Positions 33,757-46,861 are shown, numbered from the stretch's first letter. The stretch: DNA of 64,000 nt from Ophioderma brevispina (GCA_023653785.1 JAMKCH010005344.1:1-64000), one strand, 5' to 3'. The notes: a model not told the origin generated them from the letters alone. Translations and numbers: made by a program.

Positions 33757-34364
33757 AGAGAAGATGAGAAAGAAGGAGATGGCTCGATTTTGCAATCCGA
33801 TTACCAGGATTACTCTCATTCATCAGCTCATTGTTACGAAACTTCAAGGGCCACTCGATTGGACCTTTGAAGTAATGTGTTCAACCGCCTCAAGCTTGGC
33901 CGTTCGGGAAGGTTTAACAACAGGAAGTAATTGACACACTCCCACTAAAATAGCTTATTAATTTTCCAGCTAAAAGATCTCTGCTGGCAATGAACTCCGC
34001 CGTTGTTCTGACTGATTGTTATTATTTTAATCGTTGGCGGAATAATTGAGGAAATCATGACTTTTTTAACGAAGAACGGCAAAATCGACCCTTTTTTCGG
34101 TAAGCTAACATTGAATCAAGGTTTTGGGGTCCAATAAAGATGTTATTTTTAGCCTAATTTTACCAATTCTGGTTATTTCCTGAGAAATATGAATATGAAT
34201 GAAATTGATAACTGCATATTGTTCAATACATCTCAACTTACTTTTTTGTGTCAGAAAGTGTCCAAAGTGGCCAAAATACTTTTGAAAATTTGGGGTCAAA
34301 GTTGTTAATAACTTTGGTGTTGCATTCGAAAACGTTTCGCTGTACTGGTCCACAACCAAGTGTA
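33757..34364. other. Intergenic, no gene seen
   Basis: No exon, RNA or bounded repeat recognised. Confidence 0.35.
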
Positions 34365-34905
34365 TAAGACCAAGGGGGTGAAACGCAATTCAAACCAGTC
34401 GTCGGCTGGGCGCTGACATTTTGAATATTGCACGAAATAATTATCAGTTTGTGTGCTTGTATAATGGGTCATTCGATACAAACAATCCAGCAAATATCAG
34501 TTGTTGGATGTTTGGGTGTATGTGGTGGTTAAATTTGTCCTACCCATGCCACACAACGAATGAATGACACATCAGTCGTCTTGTTTAATAAAACGCCTCA
34601 ATGAATACACCTTTTCACCTAAGCCGCATTGCATATGAGAAAAAGAGTAGCTGAGCACAATGATCCAGGTCACTGATTATTACACCTGGCCACCTCAACA
34701 CATACATTAATTTGTATCACTACCGATTAGTGTTTATGCAAAGCTGCACCCACAGTATGTGGAAGAAGCGATGGCAGCCATTGCTTTCTATTGTTGGTAC
34801 TCTAAAGTTTTCTTTGTGGTCGGCAATACATGCGAGACGGTGAATTTCTAAAGATTACGTAAACGTTTTTGCCTCTCTATCTATATGAACCTCTTTGGTA
34901 TAGAC
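34365..34905. repeat. Dispersed repeat D, copy 2
   Basis: Same-orientation copy of 1705-2265, sharing 'gggcgctgacattttgaata', 'cacacaacgaatgaatg', 'ctgagcacaatgatccagg' and 'ggcagccattgctttctatt'. Slightly shorter because of scattered indels. Confidence 0.7.
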
Positions 34906-34943
34906 CCTGTACAAATACAATTGAAAACTGGGTAATTGGAATG

Positions 34944-35450
34944 TTACTGGGATTTAATGACAGGGTAATTACTTTTCTCCAGCAAGTAGTCCAAGTCTTT
35001 TGTCCAATCGATTGTAATTAAGCCGATTAGAGGAATAGCGGTTGAACAGTTTTTTATCTTTTTGAAGTAGCAGTCGAACCCCTCCTTCTTTCTCATCTTC
35101 TCTGGTATAATAGCTGTAATATATGCCGTCCGAGCAATGAGGATCACCTTAAAGACGGTAACATGAGTGTCCAAAAAATCTTTGTGTTTTTTAATAAATG
35201 GTTGCTCCCAACGTGTATCGCAGCTTTCGATAGCGTTTAAGGGTATTACACCACTGGCCGGACTGATCTGTGCCATTGCTTCTGTCAATTGCACAGCGCA
35301 ATGAGCCGTGCACTCGACGAAAAAAAACACACAAAACACTAGCAGGGGACTGTAGTGAAAGAGTGGTGCGCTTCCGGTAAAATTATGATTTTTGCACAAG
35401 TACTTTAGGCATTGATGAGCCATAAAATTGATGGGAAGCACTTGCCACAA
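34944..35450 (-). CDS. Uncharacterised ORF, 168 codons
   Basis: The longest non-repetitive open frame outside the LINE. An internal Met (MAHQCLKYLCKN) is followed by a hydrophobic run (SPLLVFCVFFFVECTAHC) that could be a signal or membrane segment. A region with ordinary composition then follows (SGVIPLNAIESCDTRWEQ, then FKVILIARTAYITAIIPEK). No family is recognised. No splice sites or neighbours support it, and ORFs this long can occur by chance in 64 kb. Confidence 0.2.
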   Translation of the reverse strand: MWQVLPINFMAHQCLKYLCKNHNFTGSAPLFHYSPLLVFCVFFFVECTAHCAVQLTEAMAQISPASGVIPLNAIESCDTRWEQPFIKKHKDFLDTHVTVFKVILIARTAYITAIIPEKMRKKEGFDCYFKKIKNCSTAIPLIGLITIDWTKDLDYLLEKSNYPVIKSQ

Positions 35451-35479
35451 CCCCCTTAATGGTCCCCAGCTGGGTTCAA

Positions 35480-36245
35480 GGTTATACAGGGGTCAAGATT
35501 TAAAATTTTTCCGAAATATGTTAAAAAGCACACCATGGTGGTTTGTCTGGTTACAAGGAGTCCAAAAAGGTATAGTTTCACATATCTAATGGCTTGTAGT
35601 TCCGTCGTTACGGGTAACAAACTGTAAAAATTGGTGAAAAAAGGGTCATGTTGGTGTGTACATGGGTCAAAAGTTAAAGTTCCTTTGACTCAGGTAATAT
35701 GTGGTGCAAATTGTTTCCATAAATTAAGGATTGGAATAAGGAATAGTTTGCCTTATCTGCTGCCGGAGTTGTTTCACGTTACCAACAAAATATGGTCACA
35801 GTTCAATAGATCCAATAGTGCCATAGCTGTTGACTTTATTCGCCATTTGGTTTTGAATAACCAACAACGGAGATAGCCAAAACTAATTCCTATATTTCCA
35901 TTCTTGGAGCTTCTTCTTATCGTGTCCAAACACTGTGGTTCTCAATATGATCCAGACAGAGATGGGTACAACAACGTCTGGCTGCTATTGGAGCTAACCA
36001 ACAATTTTGAACCACATTTTACAAAACATTGGAGCAACTTTTTATTTTGGACCTCTGTACAACGCAAACTTGACTTTTGCACCATGTTTTTAACCGTTTT
36101 TACCCCATAATTCCTAACTATACGTCACAGGTCGTATAAACTATACCTTTTTTTTTTGGAATCTTGTAACCAAAGGAAACCCAGACATGATGGTTGTGCC
36201 TTCACACAATCGGAACATTTTAAAAGAATTACCCATGAACCTTGA
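35480..36245. repeat. Fold-back repeat, family B (diverged copy)
   Basis: The left edge 'ggtttgtctggttacaagga' with 'gtccaaaaaggtatagttt' pairs with the right edge 'aaactatacc' ... 'ggaatcttgtaaccaaagg' and 'acccagacatgatgg'. The arms are about 110 bp or more and imperfect. It shares the 'aaggattcc...tatagttt' signature with the elements at 36635 and 50128. Confidence 0.6.
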
Positions 36246-36634
36246 ATTCCAAGTTGGGCCATGAAAGGGTGTTCAAGTGCTTCCTCAATGTTTTTTGATA
36301 CAAAGTATAAAATACTTTGTACGAAATTCACAATTTTATCCAGATGTGCACACTCACATAAGATCTGTGCCACTACAGTCCCCCACTACACTTCTCAACA
36401 GGAAACAGCCCCGTACCTAGTTTTAAATTTCGATGCATTTTGCCGGAGTTAAGGCATTTACTTTAAAATCCTTCGGAATTGCCGGTTAATTTAAACGATA
36501 CGTTTTATCTTCACTGATAAACGTTTGCTTAGCTTAAATCTCACTAAACCACTTTTTTTTGGAAGACGGGGCCATTATGTGGCAACGTATCATAATAACT
36601 TGGCATCTTGGGGAGTAAAAACTGCTTTTTTCCA

Positions 36635-37461
36635 TTATAGAGCAGGAAGTAGGCACCCAGGTCAAACATCATCGTTCACCCCTACAGGAAAGGTTTGGCA
36701 CCTTTGGTGGTTAGTATGGACCCTCTATATCAATGCTAGTATTAGTACTCTCAAATGTGGTGTCACTTTTCATGACAGGGGTCAACTTTAAAATGCTTAC
36801 ATCATTTTGAACATGTATGCCATATTGGTCCGTCTAGTTATAAGGATTCCAAACAATGTATAGTTTTTACCATCTTCGACCATTGGTTGTTTGGAGTTAT
36901 GGTGTAAAATTACCTAAGTGGTAAAAGGTCCAATTTGCATTATACAGGGGTCAAAAACAGAAGTTATCCAATTTTGGTAAAAAATGAAAGACGTGTTTTC
37001 ATCTAGCTTAATGTGTCAAACTAAGGAATGGTTTGTAGCATTGCAATGCATAGTTTACTTGGTTTATGCGTATAAAATAGTATAGGGCGACATAATCCAA
37101 CTGGCGTTGACCTTCTTTGACCCTTATTTCGGTAAGTAAACATTTAACATAATCAAAACTTACTTTTTGGGGAGTCTTCTTTCCTCAGCCAATATTTATA
37201 CAAGTTATTTAAAATATATCATATTAACTTTTAATGTTGACCCCTGTACAAATGAGAACTGACCTTTATTGTCATTTTATCAATTTTACCTTAAACTCCA
37301 AAACCAATGGTCGTAGGTGGTACAAACTACCTACTAACTACCTTGATATAGAAGGGTCCATACTAACTACTAAAGGTTAATTAAAACCTTTTTTTTCTTG
37401 TTAAGCGGGGGTAAAAAGATCTTAAATAAGGCCCCTATGATGTTCTGCTCCTGTTCTATTA
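36635..37461. repeat. Fold-back repeat, family B copy 2
   Basis: Starts 'tatagagcaggaag' and 'acccaggtcaaacatca'. The left arm has 'cacctttggtggttagtatg' with 'gaccctctatatcaatg'. The right end has the complement 'catactaactactaaagg' and ends 'gctcctgttctatt'. Compared with 50128-51097, the right arm lacks about 180 bp. The centre reads 'gttgaccttctttgaccctt' in both copies. Confidence 0.75.
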
Positions 37462-38649
37462 GTTATTAATATGGGTTTTGAACGCATTGTGCCGCAACAT
37501 CAATGCCGATTAAACAGTCACACTAAATTCTAACTATTCAACTATTCTACTGCTTGTCTAATTATGTTTTCTACAATAAAATGCTAATAATATAAAGGGT
37601 GTGTTGTGTTACTTACGAACTGCTAACGTTGTACTAAAAATAAATTGAAGCGAGACGAGTAATACCTAATAGCAGATCGAGCACGTAATCAATGGACTGT
37701 TTTCAGCGAGCAGTGTCTGGTACGGTATTGTTATGTTAAATCAACGATTCCCTCGACTGATCGAAAGCAGTGCTCGTTATTCAATCATCAATGTATAACC
37801 TCAAGGATTTGATTGGCGGGCTATTTTGAAATAAATGGTGCTCACACGTGCGTGTTATTTCTCTTAAAGTCTGAACCCGGTGAGTCTTACTGACTGTGTG
37901 CATATAGGCCATGAAATGATTTGAAATGACCCCGAATTTTTGTTCACTCAACTGTCTACGTTTCCGTAGAATTTGCTCAAATTCGATGTATTAATGACTT
38001 CTTGGAGTCTTCAAAATAACTGAGATATTAAAATGTGGAATTTCCCTATCTTTCGTTTCACGAGAATTGAAACACTTGGCCCCAGTTTATTTCGTCAAAT
38101 CTCAGATTTTTTGAACAGAACAGAATCTAATTTGGGGACTTTTTATATTTGACTTATGTCTTATGAAAATGAAGCTATTGATGACTAGCCAAACCCATAG
38201 TGTTAATGTGAACTGCTCTTAAGACGATTATATTCTTGTTATTTCCCCTGAATTGAAGCACAAAATTGGGTACATGGCCTGATTTGCAGGATACCAAGCT
38301 CATAGAAAAACTAGGGCGCTCACAGCGCCGCCGTGCGGCAAGTCATTGCAGCCGCCACGACTCCGGTTCGATACGCTCGCGCTGTTAACGATGGATCACA
38401 GCCTTGCTTCCGATCTCTATTAGGTATACGCGTCTCAGATTGAAAAGCAAAAATTGCATAACTCCTTGAATGGAACCCGAAGCAATTTTGTTTGATTGGA
38501 ATGGCGCGCTTGGTCAAGGAAGCTGGAGCTGTAACTGGGTTCCCGCCCTGGTCCGTTCGCGAAACTGAGTCGGAAAAAATTGCTTAGAATATCTTAGCAC
38601 GAGTTCCGATTTCCACTAGTTGTGACTTCGTGCGTCGCGAAACACTTAC
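37462..38649. other. Intergenic, no gene seen
   Basis: No exon or RNA recognised. The segment 38310-38560 is locally GC-rich ('cagcgccgccgtgcggc'). Confidence 0.35.
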
Positions 38650-38834
38650 CTAACACATCGTAGACATTGGCCGTGAAAGTTATGGTTATTCTACGTCTCT
38701 CACAATACTCCACCCCTTTTCCTACAAAGCTGCACTTGTCAATGCATTTTATTACTGTAAATTACTGGTCTACTGCCGTGAACGGATTTCCGTTAATTTG
38801 CACACTGCCGCTCGTGTTGCCTTGTAACATTAAC
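38650..38834 (-). pseudogene. Exon-like segment with one in-frame stop
   Basis: Minus strand, 185 nt, between a good acceptor (gcatattcttacctctag) and a perfect donor (TTAG|GTAAGTG). Phase 1-1 is the usual symmetry of exons encoding extracellular modules. In that frame it reads LQGNTSGSVQINGNPF, TAVDQ, stop, then FTVIKCIDKCSFVGKGVEYC and ERRRITITFTANVYDVLG. Apart from the TAA the frame is open and looks like a beta-rich, Cys-containing domain. It may be a decayed exon or carry a base error. The family is not recognised. Confidence 0.35.
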
Positions 38835-39424
38835 CTAGAGGTAAGAATATGCATAAAACATGCCACTGTTATGCGAAGTATTTATTGTTTTTAAATGTTA
38901 ATCTTTATAAGCCCAACTTACAGGGAGCTTTAAGATGCGACCCCCCAAACTAATGAATATTAATAGAATATTTGTAACAATTTGTGCGAGACATGTGCAC
39001 AAATGTGTCATAGGAACGGAGTTTTGCTAGGTTCTTTGTCACATGGTAGGAAATGGTCTACAAACCGAATGCCAATTAACTTCCTTACGTGGCGTTCCTC
39101 GTGGGAAATACGTGCATTCTTGCACAACGGGAATCCGGGAAGTCATTGTTTTTGACATCGTGGGGTTCGAACCCCACTTAAGCTATAGCCTATAGGCCTA
39201 TGTTTATTTTATTTTTGTATTGTTTATGGGTATATTCATTTCCTATTTTGGCACTTATTCGGAAAATCTAAGTAAATGACAATTTCTAACAGACAATAGA
39301 CAAAGCGTTGTTATCGGCAACCGTAAGTTTTGAATGAATTAGAAGCACGTATCAAATAATTTTAATTTATAAATATAGTACATACTAATCTGAATATTAA
39401 ATACGCTAAGATAATGATAGGTGA
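38835..39424. other. Intergenic; isolated tRNA-like T-arm at 39140-39165
   Basis: 'gtggggttcgaaccccac' forms a perfect T-arm-like hairpin with a B-box, but no A-box or cloverleaf is visible upstream. No gene seen. Confidence 0.4.
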
Positions 39425-39665
39425 ATGCTGGCTGCTGCTGATGCTGTTGCTTACTGCGGCTACGATACTGCGGCTGCTGCTGCTACTGATGCTGATGCTG
39501 CGCTACTGATGATGATACTGCTGCTGCTACTGATGCTGATGATGCTGCTCCTAATGATGTTGTATACTGCTGCTGCTACTGATGCTGATGCTGTTGCTGC
39601 TACTGATGTGATGCTGAGCTGATGATGATGATGTTGGATGATGATGAAGGCACTTGATGACGAAT
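39425..39665 (+). repeat. (CTG/ATG/CTA) trinucleotide microsatellite
   Basis: Interrupted CTG, GAT and CTA triplets over about 240 bp. All open frames across it are low-complexity artefacts. Confidence 0.9.
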
Positions 39666-41451
39666 GTGAGAAGGCATGTAGGACCAACAGCCAACAACTT
39701 GCTCCTGAGTAAAACCATTTCTGTTAGATGATGAGTCTCTTCTTTCCTGTTCCAGTGAAGAACCGTAGGATGAAGGAAAGAGAATAAAAAACTGTAGAAG
39801 ACGGTGAGCGGTATATTGACCACCTTGCTGAAATGTTCACTTGGCCATGGTACCCACCTGTTGTGCAGCCTTACGACCACATATCCGCCGTAGAGTAAAC
39901 TATATCAGGTTGCTAATGGAGACGGAAAGTACTCTCCTGTAGACTTTACATCTCCAACTGATGGACATGGATGGCCACTAAACTTGCGTATGGTGATGGC
40001 CCGGATTTCTTCCCGAAGCTTCTTGCAGCTGAGAGAGAGACTGATACAAGTGATCGGAGGATGAGATTCAGACGATCAGGGAATCTCCACATGTTCATCA
40101 GAAAAACGAAGAAAGCGATGACTCTGATGATGCAGATCCAACTATGTCACCAACAAAATAAAACCAATTTTTCCAATTATGGACACTTTAATTATACACC
40201 ATCAGCCAACTATGTCACTTAAAATCTCAACCTACGCCAGATCTAGTGTACATACGGTCTAAATAAGTGTGCACTATCGATATTATCAACTTACGTCATA
40301 GGTGGGGGATGCCTTTCAGGAATTGCTAAATACATGTGTCACCCAAACATGTCATTACCAATGACACTGTCAACTCGGTAACCGCCACATTGTTCACTAC
40401 CAAATAGGTCACTTGTGTTTTGGCCGTTACCGGTCTCTTCTAAATATGTCTAAATCCAAAGCCCCATCGTACAAATGAAATGACTTTTGTTCAATTTTGA
40501 CACTTTATGTCTATACTTGGTGCTCCTCTCTTCAAAGGAGAATGAAGTTCAAGACCAAATAACAAATGGCTTGCCACAACAAAGAAACCCGCCAAAGTTC
40601 CTTGATCCTTTTGGATCCTTGACCTTGTAAACATGAGTATAGACACCCCCCGCCCCCCAAGCATAGAATCAGGCTCTAACCCCCTCAGAGGCGGAGGTAG
40701 GTATGGTATAGACTTCCATTTCCTTGGCGAGCCATTGAAATTGAAGATGGCCTGCCGCAGCCTAAATGGTCTGGCATTGTTTGTTAATGCGTCTCATTGA
40801 ATGCCTTGACCTCCAAACATGGTGTAGACACCAGAATGCCATCCGTTCTTCACTCACCTGTTGTGCTATGGTGAGAGAAATTTCGAGGAACTCAATTCTG
40901 GAGCTCGAAGAAGAGAAAAAAAATCATCTATGAATTTTTTTCGTGATGAAGATTGTTTATGAAGATGCTGTTGAAGCAATCTGAGTTTTTTACTTGATGA
41001 GAGTTGCCTTCATTATCAAGTTGTTCCTGGAGGCTCAACCAATAAATTTGATGGGGTTTCGGATTAATGATTTGAGGAGCGGACATGATTTGGTAATAGA
41101 AAACATGAAATGATTCGGAAGATTCCTTGTGGGAAAAAAAGTAGGCCTAGTAGCAATATATGAAAAAGGGCAGTTGGATAGTTTTGAGATGTTAAGGTTT
41201 TTAATTCATAGTAGACTGGTTTGGTAATTAAAATGCTTTAGTACCTATACGGCTGGCCTTTATCCAGTTAAAGAGTTTTGTCTAGCTTCGTGTTTCTTAC
41301 TGGTCCACGGGCAAATTATGTTTGGTACTCAGGTATGTTATGGGCATATTAGATTGAGGAAGAATAAATTTGTTGTTAAGGCGACTACCACTCTTCTTTT
41401 GTGAAGCCCCCGCCCAAATAATGTGATGCTCAGGATCATGTTTGGTTATGT
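39666..41451. other. Intergenic, no gene assigned
   Basis: A frame at 39971-40222 is open for 83 codons and has ordinary composition up to about 40150, but no domain or splice signal supports it. Nothing else recognised. Confidence 0.35.
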
Positions 41452-41684
41452 CATAGGTTTAGGAAGCAGGGGGGCCTGGGCTGGGCCTCCATTTGTTTTT
41501 GGTGGGCTCGCCCAATACCCTTGAAGCCCCCCCCCCCCAAAAAAATATAAACACAATTTTTACCAAAACATAAAGTCCCAAGCTTCCCCCTCCCGCATCG
41601 CCCCCCCCCCCCCTCGGCGCTCCGCCCCTCCACCCTCCAACACCCTTCAAAGTTGTCCCCCAAATCTTCCTAAGCCCATGCCTC
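41452..41684. mobile_element. Short MITE-like repeat with G/C-rich arms
   Basis: The left edge 'ataggtttaggaagcagggg' corresponds to the reverse complement of the right edge 'cttcctaagcccatgcctc'. The interior is dominated by C-runs (41528-41540, 41600-41612). About 230 bp, no coding content. Confidence 0.45.
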
Positions 41685-41735
41685 ATTTCTTAATATTTTT
41701 GGGATTATGTTGACCTTTTCTCCAACGTATTTAAT

Positions 41736-42690
41736 ATGGCCTCCAAAGGATATAATTTAAAATTATTTCTTTAAATGTTAGAGGAATGCGGAATTTTAAA
41801 TAGTCGGAGAAGTGTTTATTTGGTGGCAGAAATACACGATCTTATTTAATTACAAGAGACCCACATACAGTAAATTGTGAGAACAGTGCGGAATGAATGG
41901 GTTGGAAAGATTTTCTCTTCTCATGGTACTACAATAGCAAAGGCGTCGGTATTGTTTTCCATAACGGAATGTAATGTTAATGTTAAAGGAATCTATAGAG
42001 ATAAGGGATGTAAGATTTTAATGATTAGTAGAAAGCATGAGTTGGATTTTACCTTGGTCAATATTTATGCCCAAATATTGAGATCTGCAATAATTGTAAC
42101 TTAATTTGAAGTAATTTTTTTGAGAAAAACTATTTATTAGTCGGGGATTTTATTCTGAATCCAAGCTTGATAAGAAAGGTGATATGGAAAGATAAAAGAT
42201 GAAGTTGTTGAAAAGTGTTGAATATTGATAGTTTGAACTTGTGTAAACGTTGGAGTTCCTAGCACCATATGTTTAAGGTTTACAAGAGACAGCCCATTAA
42301 TTCAATCTAGACTTGATTATTTTTAATTAGTACAATTAATCAAGTAGATTAATAAGCTGATATTTTTCCTGGTATTAGAACAGATCACCCCGCATTATAA
42401 TTATGTGAAGTACCGTGGTACATAAGGGGCCAGCGCGGAGTCAGGCCATTTGGAAATTGAACAGTCTTATTATTTGGTGAGAGTGTTATGTTAACGACAT
42501 GAGTAGCATGTTACTCCTTTGCTTGAATGATGATTTCATTACTGACCCGCAAGTGAAATGGGAATGGATTAAGTTCATGGTCGTGTAATTTTGAATTAAA
42601 TACGCCCAAAAGAAATGAGGTGAAAGAAGGAAGAATTTAACAGTGTTAACTATTAATTTAAATAGACTTGAGTAAACCCATTTAAATAAC
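41736..42690 (+). pseudogene. Decayed LINE ORF2 fragment: AP endonuclease domain
   Basis: Starts ATGGCCTCCAAAGG (MASKGYNLK), then after a 1-base frame shift ISLNVRGMRNFK. SLNVRG is the N-terminal motif of L1/Tx1-type LINE endonucleases. Later pieces in changing frames follow the family in order: EWVGKIFSSHGTT (41887), FTLVNIYAQ (42051), SKLDKKGDME (about 42160), a P-L-I-Q-S-R-L-D-Y-F-L-I-S-like segment (about 42293), and GIRTDHPAL and KLN-like segments (about 42380-42460). It carries many frame shifts and stops. No reverse transcriptase is recognisable downstream, so the copy is 3'-truncated and dead. Confidence 0.75.
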
Positions 42691-44754
42691 CCATCTTATA
42701 ATTATTCTTAATGAAATTGATCTGTTAATCTGAACTAGATGATTTAGATGCTGAATGGTATCATCGTTGTAGTATATTATTATAAACAATGGTCTATTTT
42801 TCTGTGGAAGATGGGTCCAGTGATTAATTCTGGAAACGATTTCATTCAAATGTGGGAAATTCTGTTAATAGCACTTGGGAGCGTAAGAAAATAGTTTTGC
42901 TAAATATTTTTCTGTCCATTCCAATGATATTACCTCGTTAAAGATTTACTGCACCATTTGTGCATATTCATGTAATAATATTACTTAGAAATAAACTCCC
43001 TCATTTCGTATTCCTTGTAACAATTTTTACAATAATAATATAACGAATATAGAAGGCCAATCAAACAACTTGGCGCCCAATGACTATTGGGTACAAGCCC
43101 AAGGGAAAACGCCATCTTAGAGCCCCATGTATAATCCTTGACGGCAATACAAAATCGGTAGACGTTTCATATAAGACCATTGTCATCCTATGTCACTTCT
43201 TTTGTTGCCTGCGATCCATTCCTGCGATCGTTATGGCCCATAGTATTAAAATTCTAACAGATACGAACATGGATTTTTTCATTTGACAAAATTTTGTCTG
43301 CTTTTATCTTTGTTTTTCTGGAATTTGACTTGGAAAAGCAACAGTTAAGATAATTATTAATTAACCAGTGATAAAGCTTGTCATTGACAGGTTTTTCAAA
43401 AGATCACACAGGCTGCGCTCTAAAAGGCAGGCATGGTTTGCAAGCACGAAAGAGAATTAAAGGTATTAGCGTTAGCAATAGCTAGCCACATCTTCACCTG
43501 ATCACCGCCCGATACACATGCATGGCATATCAATCCACCTATGCCAGATGTACATCACTTATATTTGATAAAATTATGTTTGTTTTTGAGAAATGTGGCA
43601 ATATTTGATCTTAATTTGGAATTTGAGATAAAGTTCAGTGAATTTTGTTGAATTGGAATGTAATTTTGTGCCATAATGTGCGTGATAGGCGGTATTATTC
43701 TGGGCCGGGGCTGACTGATATGACAATAGCTACAATGTAGCATTATGTCGCTGCACTGTTGGAATTGCCGACAATGGTGGTCAAGCCTCTTCAATATAGC
43801 AACGCCCCAAAAACGAAACATAATATAAAGAAACAAACCAACAAACCGATTTGGGCGCTCTGATTGGGCTATATGGGTGTTCCCAGACCCCACACACGAC
43901 CTCGTCCTCGTTCGTTATACAACATTGAAAAATCAGGGTTTTTGTTAATTTTGCTTTTACGTGTTAAACCATTGGCGACGTCTAAAATTTGGGATTTCTT
44001 GGCCGCCCTCCCCTGTTTATTGATGATAGAGGAACTGTTGTCTGCTAGTGCCTGCCACTACTTGCCGGTTAAACTTGAAGATTTGTGATCTATGTGCACT
44101 GATAGTCACTTAACCAGAGTTGCAAATTTTTTGTTTTTTTTGCATTGCAAAACTTGGTAGTATTTTTTTTGTATTACGCATCAGTCCCGTTATGATTGGG
44201 GGAAAATCGCATGACACCCCTGCAAGCCTGATCAGTCAATTTGATGCCAAATTTAGACTTGCACTATTTCAAAAAAGAAAAAACCACTAACACTTTTTTC
44301 CATAAAATTTTTTATTTAACGTTCAGCAAGGAAGTTAGAGGTGGATCGTCACTGCCTGTGATGTTTTTTGTTTTTTACTATCTTCTAGTAGGGCCTATAA
44401 TGGTCAGATTCACTGCGTAACATTATAACCACGTTGAACAAGTTAAATGCCCGGTGATGGGGGGGGGGGGGGGTGCACTGCCATTTCAGAAGCTTGAATA
44501 ACGTGTATTGTAACAAGGAAGTTTGTTATACACCCCCTCACTTTTCAGCAACATAGTCCCCAAAGACCCAATTTGGTTTTGTTAAAAAGTTTTAACAGTG
44601 TTATTTTTTTTTTGAACTTTTTGACAATTGTCACCCAAAGACCGGAAAATATTTTTGTATTGTGCCCCCACCCATTGAATTCGGCAAGGCTCAATGAATA
44701 AGCTGCTTGGTTCCCACCTAACTTGAGCATTACTGGCAAAAGTTAAACTTAAAA
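42691..44754. other. Intergenic, no gene seen
   Basis: The first part (to about 42900) may be further decayed LINE sequence but no motif is secure. A G-run of 14 lies at about 44460-44473. No exon recognised. Confidence 0.35.
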
Positions 44755-44990
44755 CCAGTGGTGGCGTCAACTTGCTTTTTTCTTCGGGGGGGGGGGATTT
44801 TTTTGAGGCGAATGAAATTCAGTGGCGGGCAAAATATAAAACAAAATCGAACGTTTTGAACCAATTTTGGCCCCCAATGCTTTTTTTGCCAAAATTTGGT
44901 GATGTTAAATTCACCTAAATTCGCTGCTTTGTTTCTTATTTTTGGGGGGGGGGCAGAATTTGCACCCGGGCGCCGCCACGACCTAAAACC
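44755..44990. repeat. Probable short TIR repeat with G-runs
   Basis: 'ccagtggtggcgtcaacttg' at the left and 'cgccgccacgacc' at the right are weakly inverted. G-runs occur at 44787-44797 and 44944-44953. Low-confidence MITE-like repeat. Confidence 0.3.
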
Positions 44991-46860
44991 TATATGGAGC
45001 ACCGCTGCCTGAATGTCCAGAAACCTGCAACTTGCTATTATTTCTTTAACTTTGATGTGATTTGCAAGTAAACTCGGGCTTTTTTTAGGTAAGTGGAAAT
45101 TCCAACTTCGATGTTATGTCATTGTCCAGTAAACCAGTTATTTGGCAGTGTTAAAAAATGCGTGGCTACAAGTTGGTCCCCTCTGTTTGCAGACTATTGT
45201 GACTGCTCTCATCCTTCTGAGGTATAAAATTATTTGTTAAAAATTATGTTTTTTCTTGCTGAATCGTTGTTCTAATTTCTCATGGCCAATAATTTTTAAA
45301 TTACTGGTTAAAGCTATGCTAGCAATGATTTCAATGTTCGCTCTCCATGATCATCCAAATTAAGCACAGAGTTCTAACAGCCTTGACACTTCATTATTTA
45401 CCTTTCAAATTTGGTTATGCATCAGTCTCAATTTTCATGCGCAGTTCAATACCTCAGCTCCCTATAAAAAGATGCACTCTTGTATCAGGTATGACATGGT
45501 ACCTAGAATGCATAAGGTCATTCCAATGTTATGCAGGTATATATGGAGGTCATTTAACCATGTCCCTGGAATGACAATGTAATTAGAAAACTTTACAGCT
45601 TATCAAGCACCATAAGCCAACAAGCCACAGATAAACATCCCATTGTTATGAATTTGCATACAGTATTATGGACCTGGTGTTTGCAAGTGTACATGTACAC
45701 AATAGTTCAAATACATTAGCATGTGGATATTTTATTTTAAAAATTAAAAAAAAAACAATAATAAAAGGTCAAATTTTAACATCACATTCTGTCTCCTTTA
45801 TAGCAATCACATTCTGTCGAAAACATTTATAGCACTGCCTTAAACTGGCAGCCTTTCAGGGGAGAAGAAAAGGTGGGAAGGTCAACACATGTTTATATAT
45901 GCAAATATCAGGCTAATTTGGGTAGGTGATTTTTAGAAAAAATGGTATTGGGGGTGAATAAAGAGGTGAAGTGTGAGGAGGTTGGGGAAATGGTGTGAAG
46001 GGAAGAGAGGGGGAGAGTAGGCCCCTCCCTCTTTTCTACTCTGGTTAGGTACACGTCACAACTTCTTTTTTTTTAAATCAACAAATTCAATTCATTTTTC
46101 TTCAATATTCGACAAAAATAGACAAATAAGTCTATAGTTTAAAAAACCAATGTTTACGATTGCACAGGGTGTAACAGTCATGCCGAACCTATTTCAAGAT
46201 ACCATTACCACAGCTTCCACGCGAGCAGTGCCAACTATAATTAGGATGATGTCACGCACGAGTCTATTTACATATTTCTCTCAGCCAATTACCGGGCGCC
46301 GTTGCCCAATGATAAGGAAGTCTGCATAACATACGCACGCCAAAGCCAGTGCAATGATCACCAATGTTGCCAAAACCACGATTTGGTAGCCCAACTGGGC
46401 GACTTTGGCCACTCTGCCGCGGAACTGCAAAGGCCCAAAGCGATCCGCGAATTTTTGTTACTCTTCACTTCAATAGACGATATTGTAAAAAAGTAGAGAT
46501 AATACGATTTGAAAGTGTTTTAAGCTGTTCTTACACACACAATGATGTGCTTGCTACAACAAGCATAGAATCAATTTAGAACACCGCCCGTATGTTCAGG
46601 TGCAAGCCCGTGTATGACGGGTGACAAATGGTTGCTGTCAATCAGTTGCTATACAATAAAAGGAAAAGAAAGCGAGTGAACACCTACTGGACGCAATTTC
46701 TTTCCTTTGTTCACTTGCGTGTATCACAGTATCATCTTGCGTGATGTTGATCGTTTTCTATTGTTACGTGTATGTATTGTAGATGTATATACGCCCGCAT
46801 GGAGTCGGCCTTATTCTGTGAAGGTTTATCTTGATTTAAAATCCCAACATCGCCACCAAA
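44991..46860. other. Intergenic, no gene seen
   Basis: No exon recognised. The segment 46200-46480 is comparatively GC-rich but carries no supported feature. Confidence 0.35.
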
Positions 46861-46861
46861 T

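Noticed and set aside
39137..39165. tRNA gene suggested by a perfect T-arm
   Set aside because: No D-arm, A-box or acceptor stem is found at tRNA distance upstream.
39425..39880. ORFs rich in Ala, Asp, Leu, Ser and Ile
   Set aside because: Produced by the CTG/ATG/CTA trinucleotide repeat.
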